Below, piece after piece: positions 1 through 6,746 of a stretch of DNA of 32,991 bases. The notes under the pieces were generated by a model, which worked only from the letters and a program-made list of their open reading frames with translations, was not told the origin of the DNA and searched no databases. The stretch's first letter is position 1. The number at the start of each line of letters is the position of its first letter. The stretch comes from CAJBVG01 sp044337515 (GTDB lineage: Bacteria > Bacteroidota > Bacteroidia > Sphingobacteriales > Sphingobacteriaceae), in the NCBI GenBank assembly GCA_044337515.1, contig JBIINK010000024.1:1-32991 (forward strand), written 5' to 3'. The position numbers and the translations under genes were made by a program.

Positions 1-98
1 ACTCCGTCTTCAGAATAAAATTCATGTTTAAAAAAATCGCTATTGGTTATGATATTTTCAGGAATAAATGAACCAAGACCTTTGATGATTACTGACAT
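1..98 (-). CDS. FabH-like 3-oxoacyl-ACP synthase III family protein, N-terminal fragment
   Basis: Only the first 32 codons are in the window; the gene continues past the left edge. The start is the ATG read from 98 to 96. The peptide begins MSVIIKGLGSFIPENIITNS and continues DFFKHEFYSEDG, which resembles the N-terminus of Bacteroidota ketoacyl-ACP synthase III-family proteins (a GxGSYIPE-type opening followed by an N-D-F segment). Such enzymes condense an acyl-CoA with malonyl-ACP, but the catalytic Cys-His-Asn residues lie outside the window, so the substrate and pathway cannot be judged. No clear ribosome binding site is seen. The family call is from recall of the N-terminal pattern only. 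Confidence 0.6.
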   Translation of the reverse strand, partial: MSVIIKGLGSFIPENIITNSDFFKHEFYSEDG

Positions 99-139
99 GT
101 TCTGCTGTTTTTTGGCAAGTTAATATTATTTACAAGAAT

Positions 140-175
140 AAAAAAAAGGGGACGAACCACCTGTCCAATCCCCTT
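140..175 (-). terminator. Intrinsic terminator of gap
   Basis: Read on the minus strand, AAGGGGA (175-169) pairs perfectly with TCCCCTT (152-146), a 7-bp stem with a 16-nt loop, followed by a run of seven or more T. It lies about 35 bp after the gap stop codon, between gap and the ketosynthase gene. Confidence 0.75.
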
Positions 176-211
176 ACTATACTACAAACACTAAGCTTCT
201 TTTACCTCTGC

Positions 212-1234
212 TTATGCTTCGAGGACTAATTCTTTTTTATCTACTTCGTGGATATACTGCATTAAATCAACTAATTTATTAGAGTATCCCCACTCGTTAT
301 CGTACCATGCAACTAATTTTACGAAGGTTGGACTTAACATAATTCCGGCTTCTGCATCAAAAATACTTGTACGAGGATCGCCCATAAAGTCACTTGATAC
401 TACTGCATCTTCTGTATATCCTAATATTCCTTTTAATCCATTTGTCGAAGCGCCTTTTATAGCTTCTTTAATGGCTTCGTATGTTGTTGGTGTTTTTAAT
501 TTACAAGTTAAATCTACCACAGATACATTTGGTACAGGTACTCGGAAACTCATTCCTGTTAATTTCCCTTTTAATTCTGGGATAACTAATCCAACTGCTT
601 TTGCTGCTCCTGTTGATGATGGAATTACATTTTGATAAGCACTTCTACCACCTCTCCAATCTTTAGCAGATGGGCCGTCAACTGTTTTTTGAGTTGCAGT
701 AACTGCATGGATTGTTGTCATCAAACCTTCTTCAATTCCGAAGTTATCATTTATTACTTTCGCTAATGGTGCCAAGCAATTTGTGGTACATGATGCATTA
801 GAAACAATGTTCATGTCTGATTGATAAGTCTCGTGATTTACACCCATAACAAATGTAGGGGTGTTATCTTTAGCAGGGGCAGAGATGATTACTTTCTTTG
901 CTCCAGCTTTTAAATGTAATGATGCTTTCTCTTGATCTAAAAACAAACCTGTACATTCAACAATATGAGTAGCACCAATCGCATCCCATGCTAAGTTTGA
1001 TGGATCTCTTTCTGAAGTTACTCTGATTGTTTTACCATTCACTACTAAATCTTTTCCAACTACTTCAACTGTCCCTTTAAATGGTCCATGTGTTGAATCG
1101 TATTTTAACATATAAGCCATGTATTCTGCATCAATTAAATCATTGATACCTACAATCTCAATATCTGCTCTTTCTACAGCAGCTCTAAATACTAATCTAC
1201 CTATTCTGCCAAATCCGTTTATTCCTATTTTCAT
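212..1234 (-). CDS. gap: Type I glyceraldehyde-3-phosphate dehydrogenase
   Basis: Cytosolic glycolytic enzyme that oxidises and phosphorylates glyceraldehyde 3-phosphate with NAD. The 340-residue product has the full family length. The N-terminal Rossmann motif is GINGFGRIGR, and Asp32 after the second strand indicates NAD preference. The catalytic signature SNASCTTNC places the nucleophile at Cys149 and the base at His176. The C-terminal WYDNEWGYSNK block is present. The start ATG is followed directly by the Rossmann strand, so no other start is likely. The gene is flanked by its own terminator downstream and by the terminator of the sigma-54 regulator upstream, so it is probably a single-gene unit. 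A perfect 17-bp palindrome (1312-1328) lies upstream of it. The stop is followed by seven further in-frame codons before a second stop. Confidence 0.98.
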   Translation of the reverse strand: MKIGINGFGRIGRLVFRAAVERADIEIVGINDLIDAEYMAYMLKYDSTHGPFKGTVEVVGKDLVVNGKTIRVTSERDPSNLAWDAIGATHIVECTGLFLDQEKASLHLKAGAKKVIISAPAKDNTPTFVMGVNHETYQSDMNIVSNASCTTNCLAPLAKVINDNFGIEEGLMTTIHAVTATQKTVDGPSAKDWRGGRSAYQNVIPSSTGAAKAVGLVIPELKGKLTGMSFRVPVPNVSVVDLTCKLKTPTTYEAIKEAIKGASTNGLKGILGYTEDAVVSSDFMGDPRTSIFDAEAGIMLSPTFVKLVAWYDNEWGYSNKLVDLMQYIHEVDKKELVLEA

Positions 1235-1259
1235 GTTTCTTTAAATTCTAAGTACTTTA

Positions 1260-1300
1260 TTAGCATACTAGCATATCATCTTACTAGCATATTATAATGC
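1260..1300. repeat. TAGCATA-type tandem tract upstream of gap
   Basis: Degenerate tandem units of the type TAGCATA/CTAGCATAT. It contains the 19-mer TTAGCATACTAGCATATCA (1260-1278), which recurs exactly at 4394-4412 in the adk-obg spacer. Here the tract lies in the gap 5' region rather than after a stop codon. Confidence 0.7.
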
Positions 1301-1311
1301 AAGATAGTGAA

Positions 1312-1328
1312 AGTGTATAATATACACT
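1312..1328. promoter_or_regulatory. Perfect 17-bp palindrome, candidate operator upstream of gap
   Basis: AGTGTATA and TATACACT flank a single central A. It sits about 80-95 bp before the gap start codon and about 30 bp from the neighbouring terminator. The position and symmetry suit a dimeric repressor or activator site. No regulator can be named from the sequence. Confidence 0.35.
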
Positions 1329-1360
1329 AACTATTTTTTTATTTTTTTTTGATTAAATAA

Positions 1361-1396
1361 AAAAAACCTGCAATGGAGGTCCAAAACAGGTTTTTT
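1361..1396 (-). terminator. Intrinsic terminator of the sigma-54 regulator gene
   Basis: AAAAAACCTG (1361-1370) and CAGGTTTTTT (1387-1396) form a perfect 10-bp stem with a 16-nt loop. On the minus strand the hairpin ends in a T-run, about 70 bp after the stop of the regulator gene. A smaller palindrome (AACATTA/TAATGTT, 1409-1425) lies between the two. Confidence 0.75.
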
Positions 1397-1467
1397 GATT
1401 TAAAATTTAACATTAATTTAATGTTGAATTTAGTTATGCAAGAGCAATTTCGCTCAAAATGGGGTTC

Positions 1468-2829
1468 TTATTTAGGTAATTTAATTTTCCCTTCTTGTAT
1501 AAATCGATAAATGGTAGATTTCCCGATGTCTAATTTCTTAGCCACAGTTAATACATTGCCATTGTTTTTATTTAAGAAGAACTGAATTATCTTTTGGTTG
1601 TATTCATCTAACGTTAATTCTTCTAACAAGAAGTCATCTGGTTCAGCGCTTCTCATAAAGGTTAGATCTTCTACGTTTATCAATTCGTCTTCCGACATCA
1701 CTATTGCTAAATCAATAATTGCTTTTAGTTCTCTAATATTTCCAGGGAATGGATATGCTAATAACTTTTCTTTTGCATCAGGTGTTAAATGTTTAAGCTT
1801 GATCCCGTTTTCTTTACAGAATGCTTGCATGAAATGTTTAGCAATTAATAAAACATCGCTATCTCGATCACGAAGTGGAGCTAGTTCAATTGGTAATCCG
1901 ATTAATCGATAATATAAATCTTCTCTAAATCGTCCTGCTTTTACTTCTTCAGCTAAATTCTTATGGGTTGCGGTAATTATTCGAACATCAATAGGAATAA
2001 CACCATTGCTACCAATACGAGTAATTTCTCTTTCTTGTAAAACACGTAATAATTTTGATTGAAGGTTTAAGTCAAACTCTCCAATTTCATCTAAGAACAA
2101 AGTTCCTCTATGTGCTTCTTCGAACTTTCCAATTCTTCTTCCATTTGCTCCAGTAAAGGAACCTTTTTCATGCCCGAATAATTCACTCTCGATAAGCTCT
2201 CTTGGAATTGCTGCCACGTTTACAGCTACAAATGGTAGTTTATTTCGTTTCGATTGGAAGTGGATTGTTTTAGCTACTAATTCCTTACCAGTACCAGTTT
2301 CTCCAGTAATAGAAACATTAATATTAGTACCACAAGCTTTTTGAATTAAGGAGTATAGCTTCTTAATGGAACTACTATTTCCGATAATACTTTTTTCAAA
2401 ATCATATTTTTCAATCACTTCCTCACGGAGTTGATTGATTTGTTTTTGCAATCCAATATTATCACGAATATGTTGGATGATGTTGAAAATTCTATTCTTC
2501 GTATTATCATCTTTCGTGATGTAATCGTATGCACCATCTTTCAATAAGTTGATTGCAGTTTGAATATCTTCTTGTCCAGAAATGATTATGACATTCGTAT
2601 TGGGTGATATAGTTTTTATCTTTTTTAATATCTCCGAACCATTCATGTCCGGTAAATTATAATCTAAAGTTATAATATCGGGTAGCTCATGCATGGAAGC
2701 TAAAAACGATTTTGCATCATTGAATATTTTAACCTCGTATTCAGGGTTAAGTGATAATTGATGGTTCAGATACTTACTGTACCATAAATCGTCTTCTACA
2801 ACGAAAATTTTATAAGAGCTGTTTGACAT
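1468..2829 (-). CDS. NtrC-family sigma-54-dependent response regulator
   Basis: Transcription activator that, once phosphorylated, uses ATP to open sigma-54 promoters. Counting from the ATG at 2829 the protein has 453 residues. The receiver domain (about 5-120) has an acidic pair in VVEDD and a phospho-acceptor Asp56 in TLDYNLPDMNG. The AAA+ domain has Walker A GETGTGKE (176-183), the sigma-54 contact loop GSFTGA (223-228) and Walker B LFLDEIGEFD (244-253). A FIS-type helix-turn-helix ends the protein, with NVLTVAKKLDIGKSTIYRFI as its core. An upstream in-frame TTG (2850) would add seven residues but the ATG fits the receiver start better. It follows a receiver-only gene by 56 bp; no histidine kinase is nearby. 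The signal and target promoters are unknown. Confidence 0.93.
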   Translation of the reverse strand: MSNSSYKIFVVEDDLWYSKYLNHQLSLNPEYEVKIFNDAKSFLASMHELPDIITLDYNLPDMNGSEILKKIKTISPNTNVIIISGQEDIQTAINLLKDGAYDYITKDDNTKNRIFNIIQHIRDNIGLQKQINQLREEVIEKYDFEKSIIGNSSSIKKLYSLIQKACGTNINVSITGETGTGKELVAKTIHFQSKRNKLPFVAVNVAAIPRELIESELFGHEKGSFTGANGRRIGKFEEAHRGTLFLDEIGEFDLNLQSKLLRVLQEREITRIGSNGVIPIDVRIITATHKNLAEEVKAGRFREDLYYRLIGLPIELAPLRDRDSDVLLIAKHFMQAFCKENGIKLKHLTPDAKEKLLAYPFPGNIRELKAIIDLAIVMSEDELINVEDLTFMRSAEPDDFLLEELTLDEYNQKIIQFFLNKNNGNVLTVAKKLDIGKSTIYRFIQEGKIKLPK

Positions 2830-2885
2830 CGGGTTAGTTTGTTTTCCCAAAATTAAAATATTCCCATTAAAACGAAAGGAATTAA

Positions 2886-3281
2886 TTATTCTTTTGTTTT
2901 TATTTGTTTTTCAAGCTTTTCGAGGAGTTCCAATTCGTGGATAGGTTTGGTGATGTATTCATTCATCCCAATTTCGAGGTAAGGTTCTTGTGCGATTTCG
3001 AATGGATTTGCCGACATTCCTATGATGGGAATGTTCTTTATTGCACTATTTTCACTGTTTCTTATGATGCTTGTCGCTTCAAACCCGCTCATTACAGGCA
3101 TTTCAATATCCATTAAAATGGCATCAAATGCTTCCTGTTCTAGTATTTCTAAAGCATCGGGGCCATTAGAGACGATAGTAGAAGTGATATGGAGGTCTGT
3201 TAATAGCCTTTCAATCAAAAACTGACTGATTTCGTCGTCTTCGACCACTAAAAGGCGAAAATGTGGAGGTAAATTATTCAT
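2886..3281 (-). CDS. Single-domain response regulator (CheY-like receiver)
   Basis: A 131-residue receiver with no output domain. It shows the acidic pair Asp15-Asp16 (VVEDDE), phospho-acceptor Asp58 in AILMDIEMPVMSG, and Lys112 in the YITKP turn, so it should be phosphorylatable. The start chosen is the ATG at 3281; an in-frame TTG seven codons upstream is less likely. Proteins of this kind shuttle phosphate between kinases or act by binding a partner. It sits 35 bp after obg and 56 bp before the NtrC-type regulator on the same strand, so the two regulators may be co-transcribed and possibly with obg. The IGMSAN segment resembles receivers that come from hybrid histidine kinases, but that link is inference. 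Confidence 0.88.
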   Translation of the reverse strand: MNNLPPHFRLLVVEDDEISQFLIERLLTDLHITSTIVSNGPDALEILEQEAFDAILMDIEMPVMSGFEATSIIRNSENSAIKNIPIIGMSANPFEIAQEPYLEIGMNEYITKPIHELELLEKLEKQIKTKE

Positions 3282-3316
3282 GTATTGCGATAGTTTACGC
3301 AAATAATGGAATAAAG

Positions 3317-4309
3317 TTACGAAGCATTAATTTCTTTCCAAAGCATATCTTTCAAATTCAGTATACCTTGTTGGGCAACCGACGAAATAAAAATATGTGG
3401 AATGTTCGGTAAGTCTTTTTTAATTTCTTCTGTCAACTCCTCGTCTAGCAAGTCGGCTTTTGTGATGGCTAACATGCGAGGCTTTAATAATAACTCAGCA
3501 TTGTACTGTTCAAGTTCTTTCAATAATATCTTATATTCCTCATGAATATCCTTACTATCTGCAGGAACCATAAATAATAAAACAGCATTTCGTTCAATAT
3601 GGCGCAAGAAACGTATTCCTAATCCTTTACCTTGAGAAGCACCTTCAATAATACCGGGGATATCAGCCATTACAAAAGATTTGTTATCTCTATAAGACAC
3701 AATTCCTAAGTTGGGTACTAAAGTAGTAAAGGGGTAATCTGCAATTTCAGGTTTTGCAGCACTAACAACAGATAGAAGAGTAGATTTACCAGCATTCGGG
3801 AATCCAACGAGACCTACATCTGCAAGTATTTTCAATTCTAATATTTTCCAAGATTCTTGGCCTTCTTCGCCAGGTTGAGCATAGCGAGGGGTTTGGTTTG
3901 TTGAAGTTCTGAAATGCCAGTTGCCTAATCCACCTCTACCACCTGCTAAAAGTATTTTCTCTTGTCCTTCTTCTGTAATTTCGAATTCTATCTCACCTGT
4001 TTCAGCATCTCTAGCTATTGTTCCCAAGGGAACTTCTAAGATTTCATCTTCTCCACGCTTTCCTGTACGTAAACCACCTTGCCCGTTCACGCCACCCTCA
4101 GCAATAACATGTTTACGATATTTTAAATGGAGTAATGTCCAAAATTGCTTATTGCCTTTTAAGATAATATGTCCACCTCTTCCGCCGTCACCACCATCGG
4201 GTCCACCCATCGCAGTTTTTTTATCGCGATGTAAATGATACGAACCACTTCCACCCGCACCTGATCGGCAACAAATCTTTACATAATCAACGAAATTGGA
4301 TCCTGACAT
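3317..4309 (-). CDS. obg: Obg/CgtA GTPase
   Basis: Ribosome-associated GTPase involved in 50S subunit maturation and stress control. The N-terminal glycine-rich Obg fold (about 1-160) includes GGPDGGDGGRGGH. The G domain follows with G1 GFPNAGKS (169-176), the switch I segment ADYPFTTL, G3 DIPGIIEGAS and G4 TKAD. At 330 residues it stops after the G domain and lacks the C-terminal OCT domain of Bacillus-type Obg, as is usual in this phylum as far as I recall. The ATG at 4309 begins MSGSNFVDY, the expected N-terminus. It follows adk on the same strand across a 110-bp repeat tract, so an adk-obg unit is plausible. Confidence 0.97.
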   Translation of the reverse strand: MSGSNFVDYVKICCRSGAGGSGSYHLHRDKKTAMGGPDGGDGGRGGHIILKGNKQFWTLLHLKYRKHVIAEGGVNGQGGLRTGKRGEDEILEVPLGTIARDAETGEIEFEITEEGQEKILLAGGRGGLGNWHFRTSTNQTPRYAQPGEEGQESWKILELKILADVGLVGFPNAGKSTLLSVVSAAKPEIADYPFTTLVPNLGIVSYRDNKSFVMADIPGIIEGASQGKGLGIRFLRHIERNAVLLFMVPADSKDIHEEYKILLKELEQYNAELLLKPRMLAITKADLLDEELTEEIKKDLPNIPHIFISSVAQQGILNLKDMLWKEINAS

Positions 4310-4315
4310 TTATTT

Positions 4316-4420
4316 AATATGCTAATGTGCTAATATGCTAATGTGTTAATATGCTAATGTGCTGGTATGTTAATGCTAATTAAGTTCAGCATATTAGCAT
4401 ACTAGCATATCAGCATATTA
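4316..4420. repeat. ATGCTAAT/ATGTGCTA tandem tract with inverted copy (adk-obg spacer)
   Basis: The left part (4316-4378) repeats AATATGCTAATGTGCT-like units. The right part (4387-4420) carries the reverse complement family (GCATATTAGCATACTAGCAT). Together they can fold into an imperfect hairpin. On the coding strand the tract begins directly after the adk stop codon. There is no T-run, so it is not a standard intrinsic terminator. Confidence 0.8.
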
Positions 4421-4987
4421 TTATTGTATTTTATTGCAAATAGAATCAAAAATCTCCTCGATAGTACCGATTCCATTAATTGATTCGAATTTGTGTTGAG
4501 CTTTGTAGTATTCAGCAACGGGTGCTGTTTTACTTAAATACTCTTGTATTCTTTTTTCTATAACTTCTGGATTTGCATCATCTGCTCGTCCTGAATCTTT
4601 ACCTCTAAGCAATAATCGCTTTTTTAGCTCTTCATGCTCTACAACTAGCGCAATCATTTTCGTGATTGATGCTCCTTTAGAAACAAGTAAAGCGTCTAGT
4701 GCTTCTGCCTGTGCTACAGTTCTTGGGAAACCATCGAAAATAAAACCTTTGGCGTCTTTATTAGCATCTAATTTGTTGCTAATCATTCCGATAACAACTT
4801 CATCAGGAACAAGAACTCCTTGGTCCATCAGCTTTTTTGCTTCTATTCCAAGACTTGTACCATTCGTGATTTCATTCCTAAGAATATCACCAGTTGATAA
4901 ATGCACTAACTGATACTTATTGATCAGCTTTTCTGATTGTGTCCCTTTGCCTGCTCCTGGAGGACCGAAAAGTACTAGGTTTAACAT
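4421..4987 (-). CDS. adk: Adenylate kinase
   Basis: Cytosolic enzyme that interconverts ATP plus AMP and two ADP. The P-loop is GPPGAGKGT at residues 8-16, followed by the AMP-site block HLSTGDILR and FDGFPRT. The lid region is the short form without zinc cysteines (RGKDSGRADDANPEVIEKR). Counted from the ATG at 4987 it has 188 residues, normal for short-lid enzymes; an in-frame TTG three codons upstream is rejected because the family starts at MLNLVLFG. The intrinsic terminator of tRNA-Arg ends only about 20 bp before the start codon and no promoter is visible in between, so expression may depend on read-through. Confidence 0.97.
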   Translation of the reverse strand: MLNLVLFGPPGAGKGTQSEKLINKYQLVHLSTGDILRNEITNGTSLGIEAKKLMDQGVLVPDEVVIGMISNKLDANKDAKGFIFDGFPRTVAQAEALDALLVSKGASITKMIALVVEHEELKKRLLLRGKDSGRADDANPEVIEKRIQEYLSKTAPVAEYYKAQHKFESINGIGTIEEIFDSICNKIQ

Positions 4988-5008
4988 ATTGAACAATTTT
5001 GGTTAAAC

Positions 5009-5036
5009 AAAAAAAGCCCGAAAATTTTTCGGGCTT
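5009..5036 (-). terminator. Intrinsic terminator of tRNA-Arg
   Basis: GCCCGAAAA (5016-5024) and TTTTCGGGC (5026-5034) form a perfect inverted repeat. On the minus strand it is followed by seven T (5015-5009). It begins two to three bases after the mature tRNA 3' end and ends about 20 bp before the adk start codon. Confidence 0.85.
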
Positions 5037-5038
5037 CG

Positions 5039-5112
5039 TGGACTCGTAGGGATTCGAACCCCAAACCTCCTGATCCGTAGTCAGGTGCTCTATCCAATTG
5101 AGCTACGGGTCC
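5039..5112 (-). tRNA. tRNA-Arg (anticodon ACG)
   Basis: The 74-nt gene folds as a full cloverleaf. The acceptor is GGACCCG with CGAGTCC, the D arm GCTC/GAGC, the anticodon stem CCTGA/TCAGG with loop CTACGGA, and the T arm carries TTCGAAT. The anticodon ACG (A34, expected to be edited to inosine) reads CGU-family arginine codons. The discriminator is A73, and CCA is not encoded. The acceptor contains a C5-A68 mismatch, which is unusual. A Bacteroidota-type promoter lies upstream and a terminator directly downstream, so it is an independent unit. Confidence 0.95.
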
Positions 5113-5154
5113 ATCATTATTTCAATTCCTAAGAAAACTAACTCTTAAGGGCTG

Positions 5155-5185
5155 CAAATATAGACAAAATTTGCAAATGTGCAAA
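5155..5185 (-). promoter_or_regulatory. Bacteroidota-type promoter of tRNA-Arg
   Basis: On the minus strand a TTTG (-33 element, 5185-5182) is separated by exactly 19 nt from TATATTTG (5162-5155), a perfect TAnnTTTG -7 element. Transcription would start around 5150, about 35-40 nt before the mature tRNA 5' end. The -33 element lies inside the neighbouring repeat tract. Confidence 0.7.
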
Positions 5186-5250
5186 TGCGTAGATGTGCAA
5201 ATGGATTATTTTCATCTGCATATCTGCACATTTACGCATCTGCACATTTA
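5169..5250. repeat. ATGTGCAA-type tract with long inverted repeat (after peroxiredoxin gene)
   Basis: The left arm 5175-5202 and right arm 5222-5249 are reverse complements at 25 of 28 positions. Each arm itself repeats an AAATGTGC/AGATGCG-like unit. The tract starts directly after the stop codon of the minus-strand peroxiredoxin gene. It could act as a transcript-end hairpin, but lacks a T-run. Confidence 0.85.
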
Positions 5251-5712
5251 CTAAGCTACTGCTTGCTCAATCTTACTAAAATCAGGTAAATCACCTGCAG
5301 ATTCTAATACTTCTGCGTAAGCAACCTTGCCTTCTTCGTCGATAACAAAAGCAGCTCTTTTAGAAACTCCTTTCATGTTTAAAATCCAATCTTCATAGAA
5401 TGCTCCATAAGAGCGTGATACTTCTTTATTGAAGTCAGATAGAAGATCAAAATTGTAGTTTTCTACTTCTTTAAATTTAGCTTGAGTAAAAATAGAATCT
5501 ACAGAAATACCTAAAACTACTGTATTTAGGTTTGTGTAATAATTCAAATTATCGCGCATAGTACATAATTGTGTTGTACAAACACCAGTAAATGCTTGTG
5601 GAAAGAAATGAATGATCACTTTCTTACCTTTAAGGTCTGATAATTTAACTTCTTTCTTTTCAGTATTATATAAACTGAAATCGGGTGCCATTTGGCCTAC
5701 AGTAATGCTCAT
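5251..5712 (-). CDS. Peroxiredoxin (AhpC/TSA family, redoxin type)
   Basis: Thiol peroxidase that reduces hydrogen peroxide and organic peroxides. The 153-residue protein has a thioredoxin-like fold with the signature PxxxTxxC: Pro38, Thr42 and peroxidatic Cys45 in FFPQAFTGVC. A second cysteine, Cys50, five residues later is a candidate resolving residue, as in atypical 2-Cys enzymes. The catalytic Arg is likely the one in SKRAAFVID. The N-terminal VGQMAPDFSLYN is typical. It lies 32 bp after the RmlD-like reductase gene on the same strand, so the two are probably co-transcribed. It could be an AhpE- or BCP-like subgroup member; the subgroup is not certain. No export signal is present. Confidence 0.9.
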   Translation of the reverse strand: MSITVGQMAPDFSLYNTEKKEVKLSDLKGKKVIIHFFPQAFTGVCTTQLCTMRDNLNYYTNLNTVVLGISVDSIFTQAKFKEVENYNFDLLSDFNKEVSRSYGAFYEDWILNMKGVSKRAAFVIDEEGKVAYAEVLESAGDLPDFSKIEQAVA

Positions 5713-5744
5713 ATATATTTATTTTTTTAGGTGTAACCTTTAAT

Positions 5745-6647
5745 TTATACTAATTGTTTTTGTACTACCGCTAATCCTTCTTCAAAACTATGTGGAGCAT
5801 AACCCAATTCATGTATTGCTTTGTCGAGTATAAAACCTGTTTTCGGCGGACGAGCAGCGGCTTGGTTTAGCGTACTAGAGTCAGTTTCTTCAATAATAGA
5901 ATCGTCTAATTTAAAAAACTTAGCAATTCTTCGAACCATTTCAATAACACTCATGTAATCTTTTCCCGAAATATGATAAATCCCTTGGGCTCGTTTGTCG
6001 ATAGCTAATATGCATGCTTTCGCTAAGTCTTCCGCTAGTGTTGGCATTCGGTATTGATCGTTTACCACTTTAATCGGACTACCTTTCTCTAATGCACCTT
6101 TAGCCCAGAGCACAATGTTTGAACGGCTCATCGCTGCAGCAACACCGTATACTATGATGGTTCTTAATATGGAGTAATTGATGGTCGAGGCTAATAACAA
6201 TAATTCTGCATCATTTTTTGAATGTCCGTATAAACTCAATGGATTTGGTGCATCGGTTTCTTTATAGGGTCCAGAAATTCCATCGAATATAAAATCGGTT
6301 GACAAATGAACTAGATAAAAAGGATGTAGGTTTGCTAATTTTATTAAGTGATCTACAGAATCAACATTTAATTTCTGGCAAGCCTCTTTTTCGGATTCAC
6401 ATTGATCCACATTGGTCATGGCTGCTGTATGAATTACAGCATAAGGCTGGTACTTTACAATTAAGCGCTCGATATCTGTATAGTCAGTAACGTCTAATTG
6501 CTCATAGGTATAACCAACAGTTTCTGGGTACCTATTTTCACCTTTGGAGCTTGCAATTAATTCGTAATCTGAATGATAGCGAAGCATGTCGGTAAGTTTT
6601 TGACCAAGCAACCCATTACTCCCTGTAACCAATATTTTTTTCGACAT
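5745..6647 (-). CDS. RmlD-like NAD(P)-dependent sugar-nucleotide reductase
   Basis: A 300-residue extended short-chain dehydrogenase of the dTDP-4-dehydrorhamnose reductase superfamily. The Rossmann motif is GSNGLLG (9-15). The catalytic set is Ser116-Thr117 in HLSTDFIFDG, and Tyr140/Lys144 in LYGHSK. The HTAAMTNVDQCE block is characteristic of RmlD proteins. The nearby sequence holds no rhamnose synthesis genes (rmlA, B or C), so the true substrate is open. It begins at the ATG at 6647 and shares a short divergent intergenic region with mdh. The following peroxiredoxin gene is likely in the same transcript. Confidence 0.85.
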   Translation of the reverse strand: MSKKILVTGSNGLLGQKLTDMLRYHSDYELIASSKGENRYPETVGYTYEQLDVTDYTDIERLIVKYQPYAVIHTAAMTNVDQCESEKEACQKLNVDSVDHLIKLANLHPFYLVHLSTDFIFDGISGPYKETDAPNPLSLYGHSKNDAELLLLASTINYSILRTIIVYGVAAAMSRSNIVLWAKGALEKGSPIKVVNDQYRMPTLAEDLAKACILAIDKRAQGIYHISGKDYMSVIEMVRRIAKFFKLDDSIIEETDSSTLNQAAARPPKTGFILDKAIHELGYAPHSFEEGLAVVQKQLV

Positions 6648-6686
6648 AAGTTGGTATTAATATTTGCACCGAAAATAAGAAAAGGT

Positions 6687-6717
6687 TTTATAAACTAATG
6701 AATCTTATCTATATTCG
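6687..6717 (+). promoter_or_regulatory. Possible mdh promoter
   Basis: TATATTCG (6710-6717) matches TAnnTTTG at all but one position, with a weak T-rich -33 region about 20 nt upstream. It would give a leader of about 20-25 nt before the mdh ATG. The match is imperfect. Confidence 0.3.
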
Positions 6718-6746
6718 CACATCTTATTATTTTATAAACAAACATT

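Noticed and set aside
2830..2850. Longer NtrC-type regulator starting at the TTG at 2850
   Set aside because: An ATG at 2829 lies directly before the receiver domain. The extension adds seven residues without conservation.
3921..4238. Long open frame antisense to obg (and similar frames antisense to gyrB, ftsZ and the regulator gene)
   Set aside because: These frames mirror glycine- and proline-rich or biased codon stretches of real genes and show no recognisable domains or start context.
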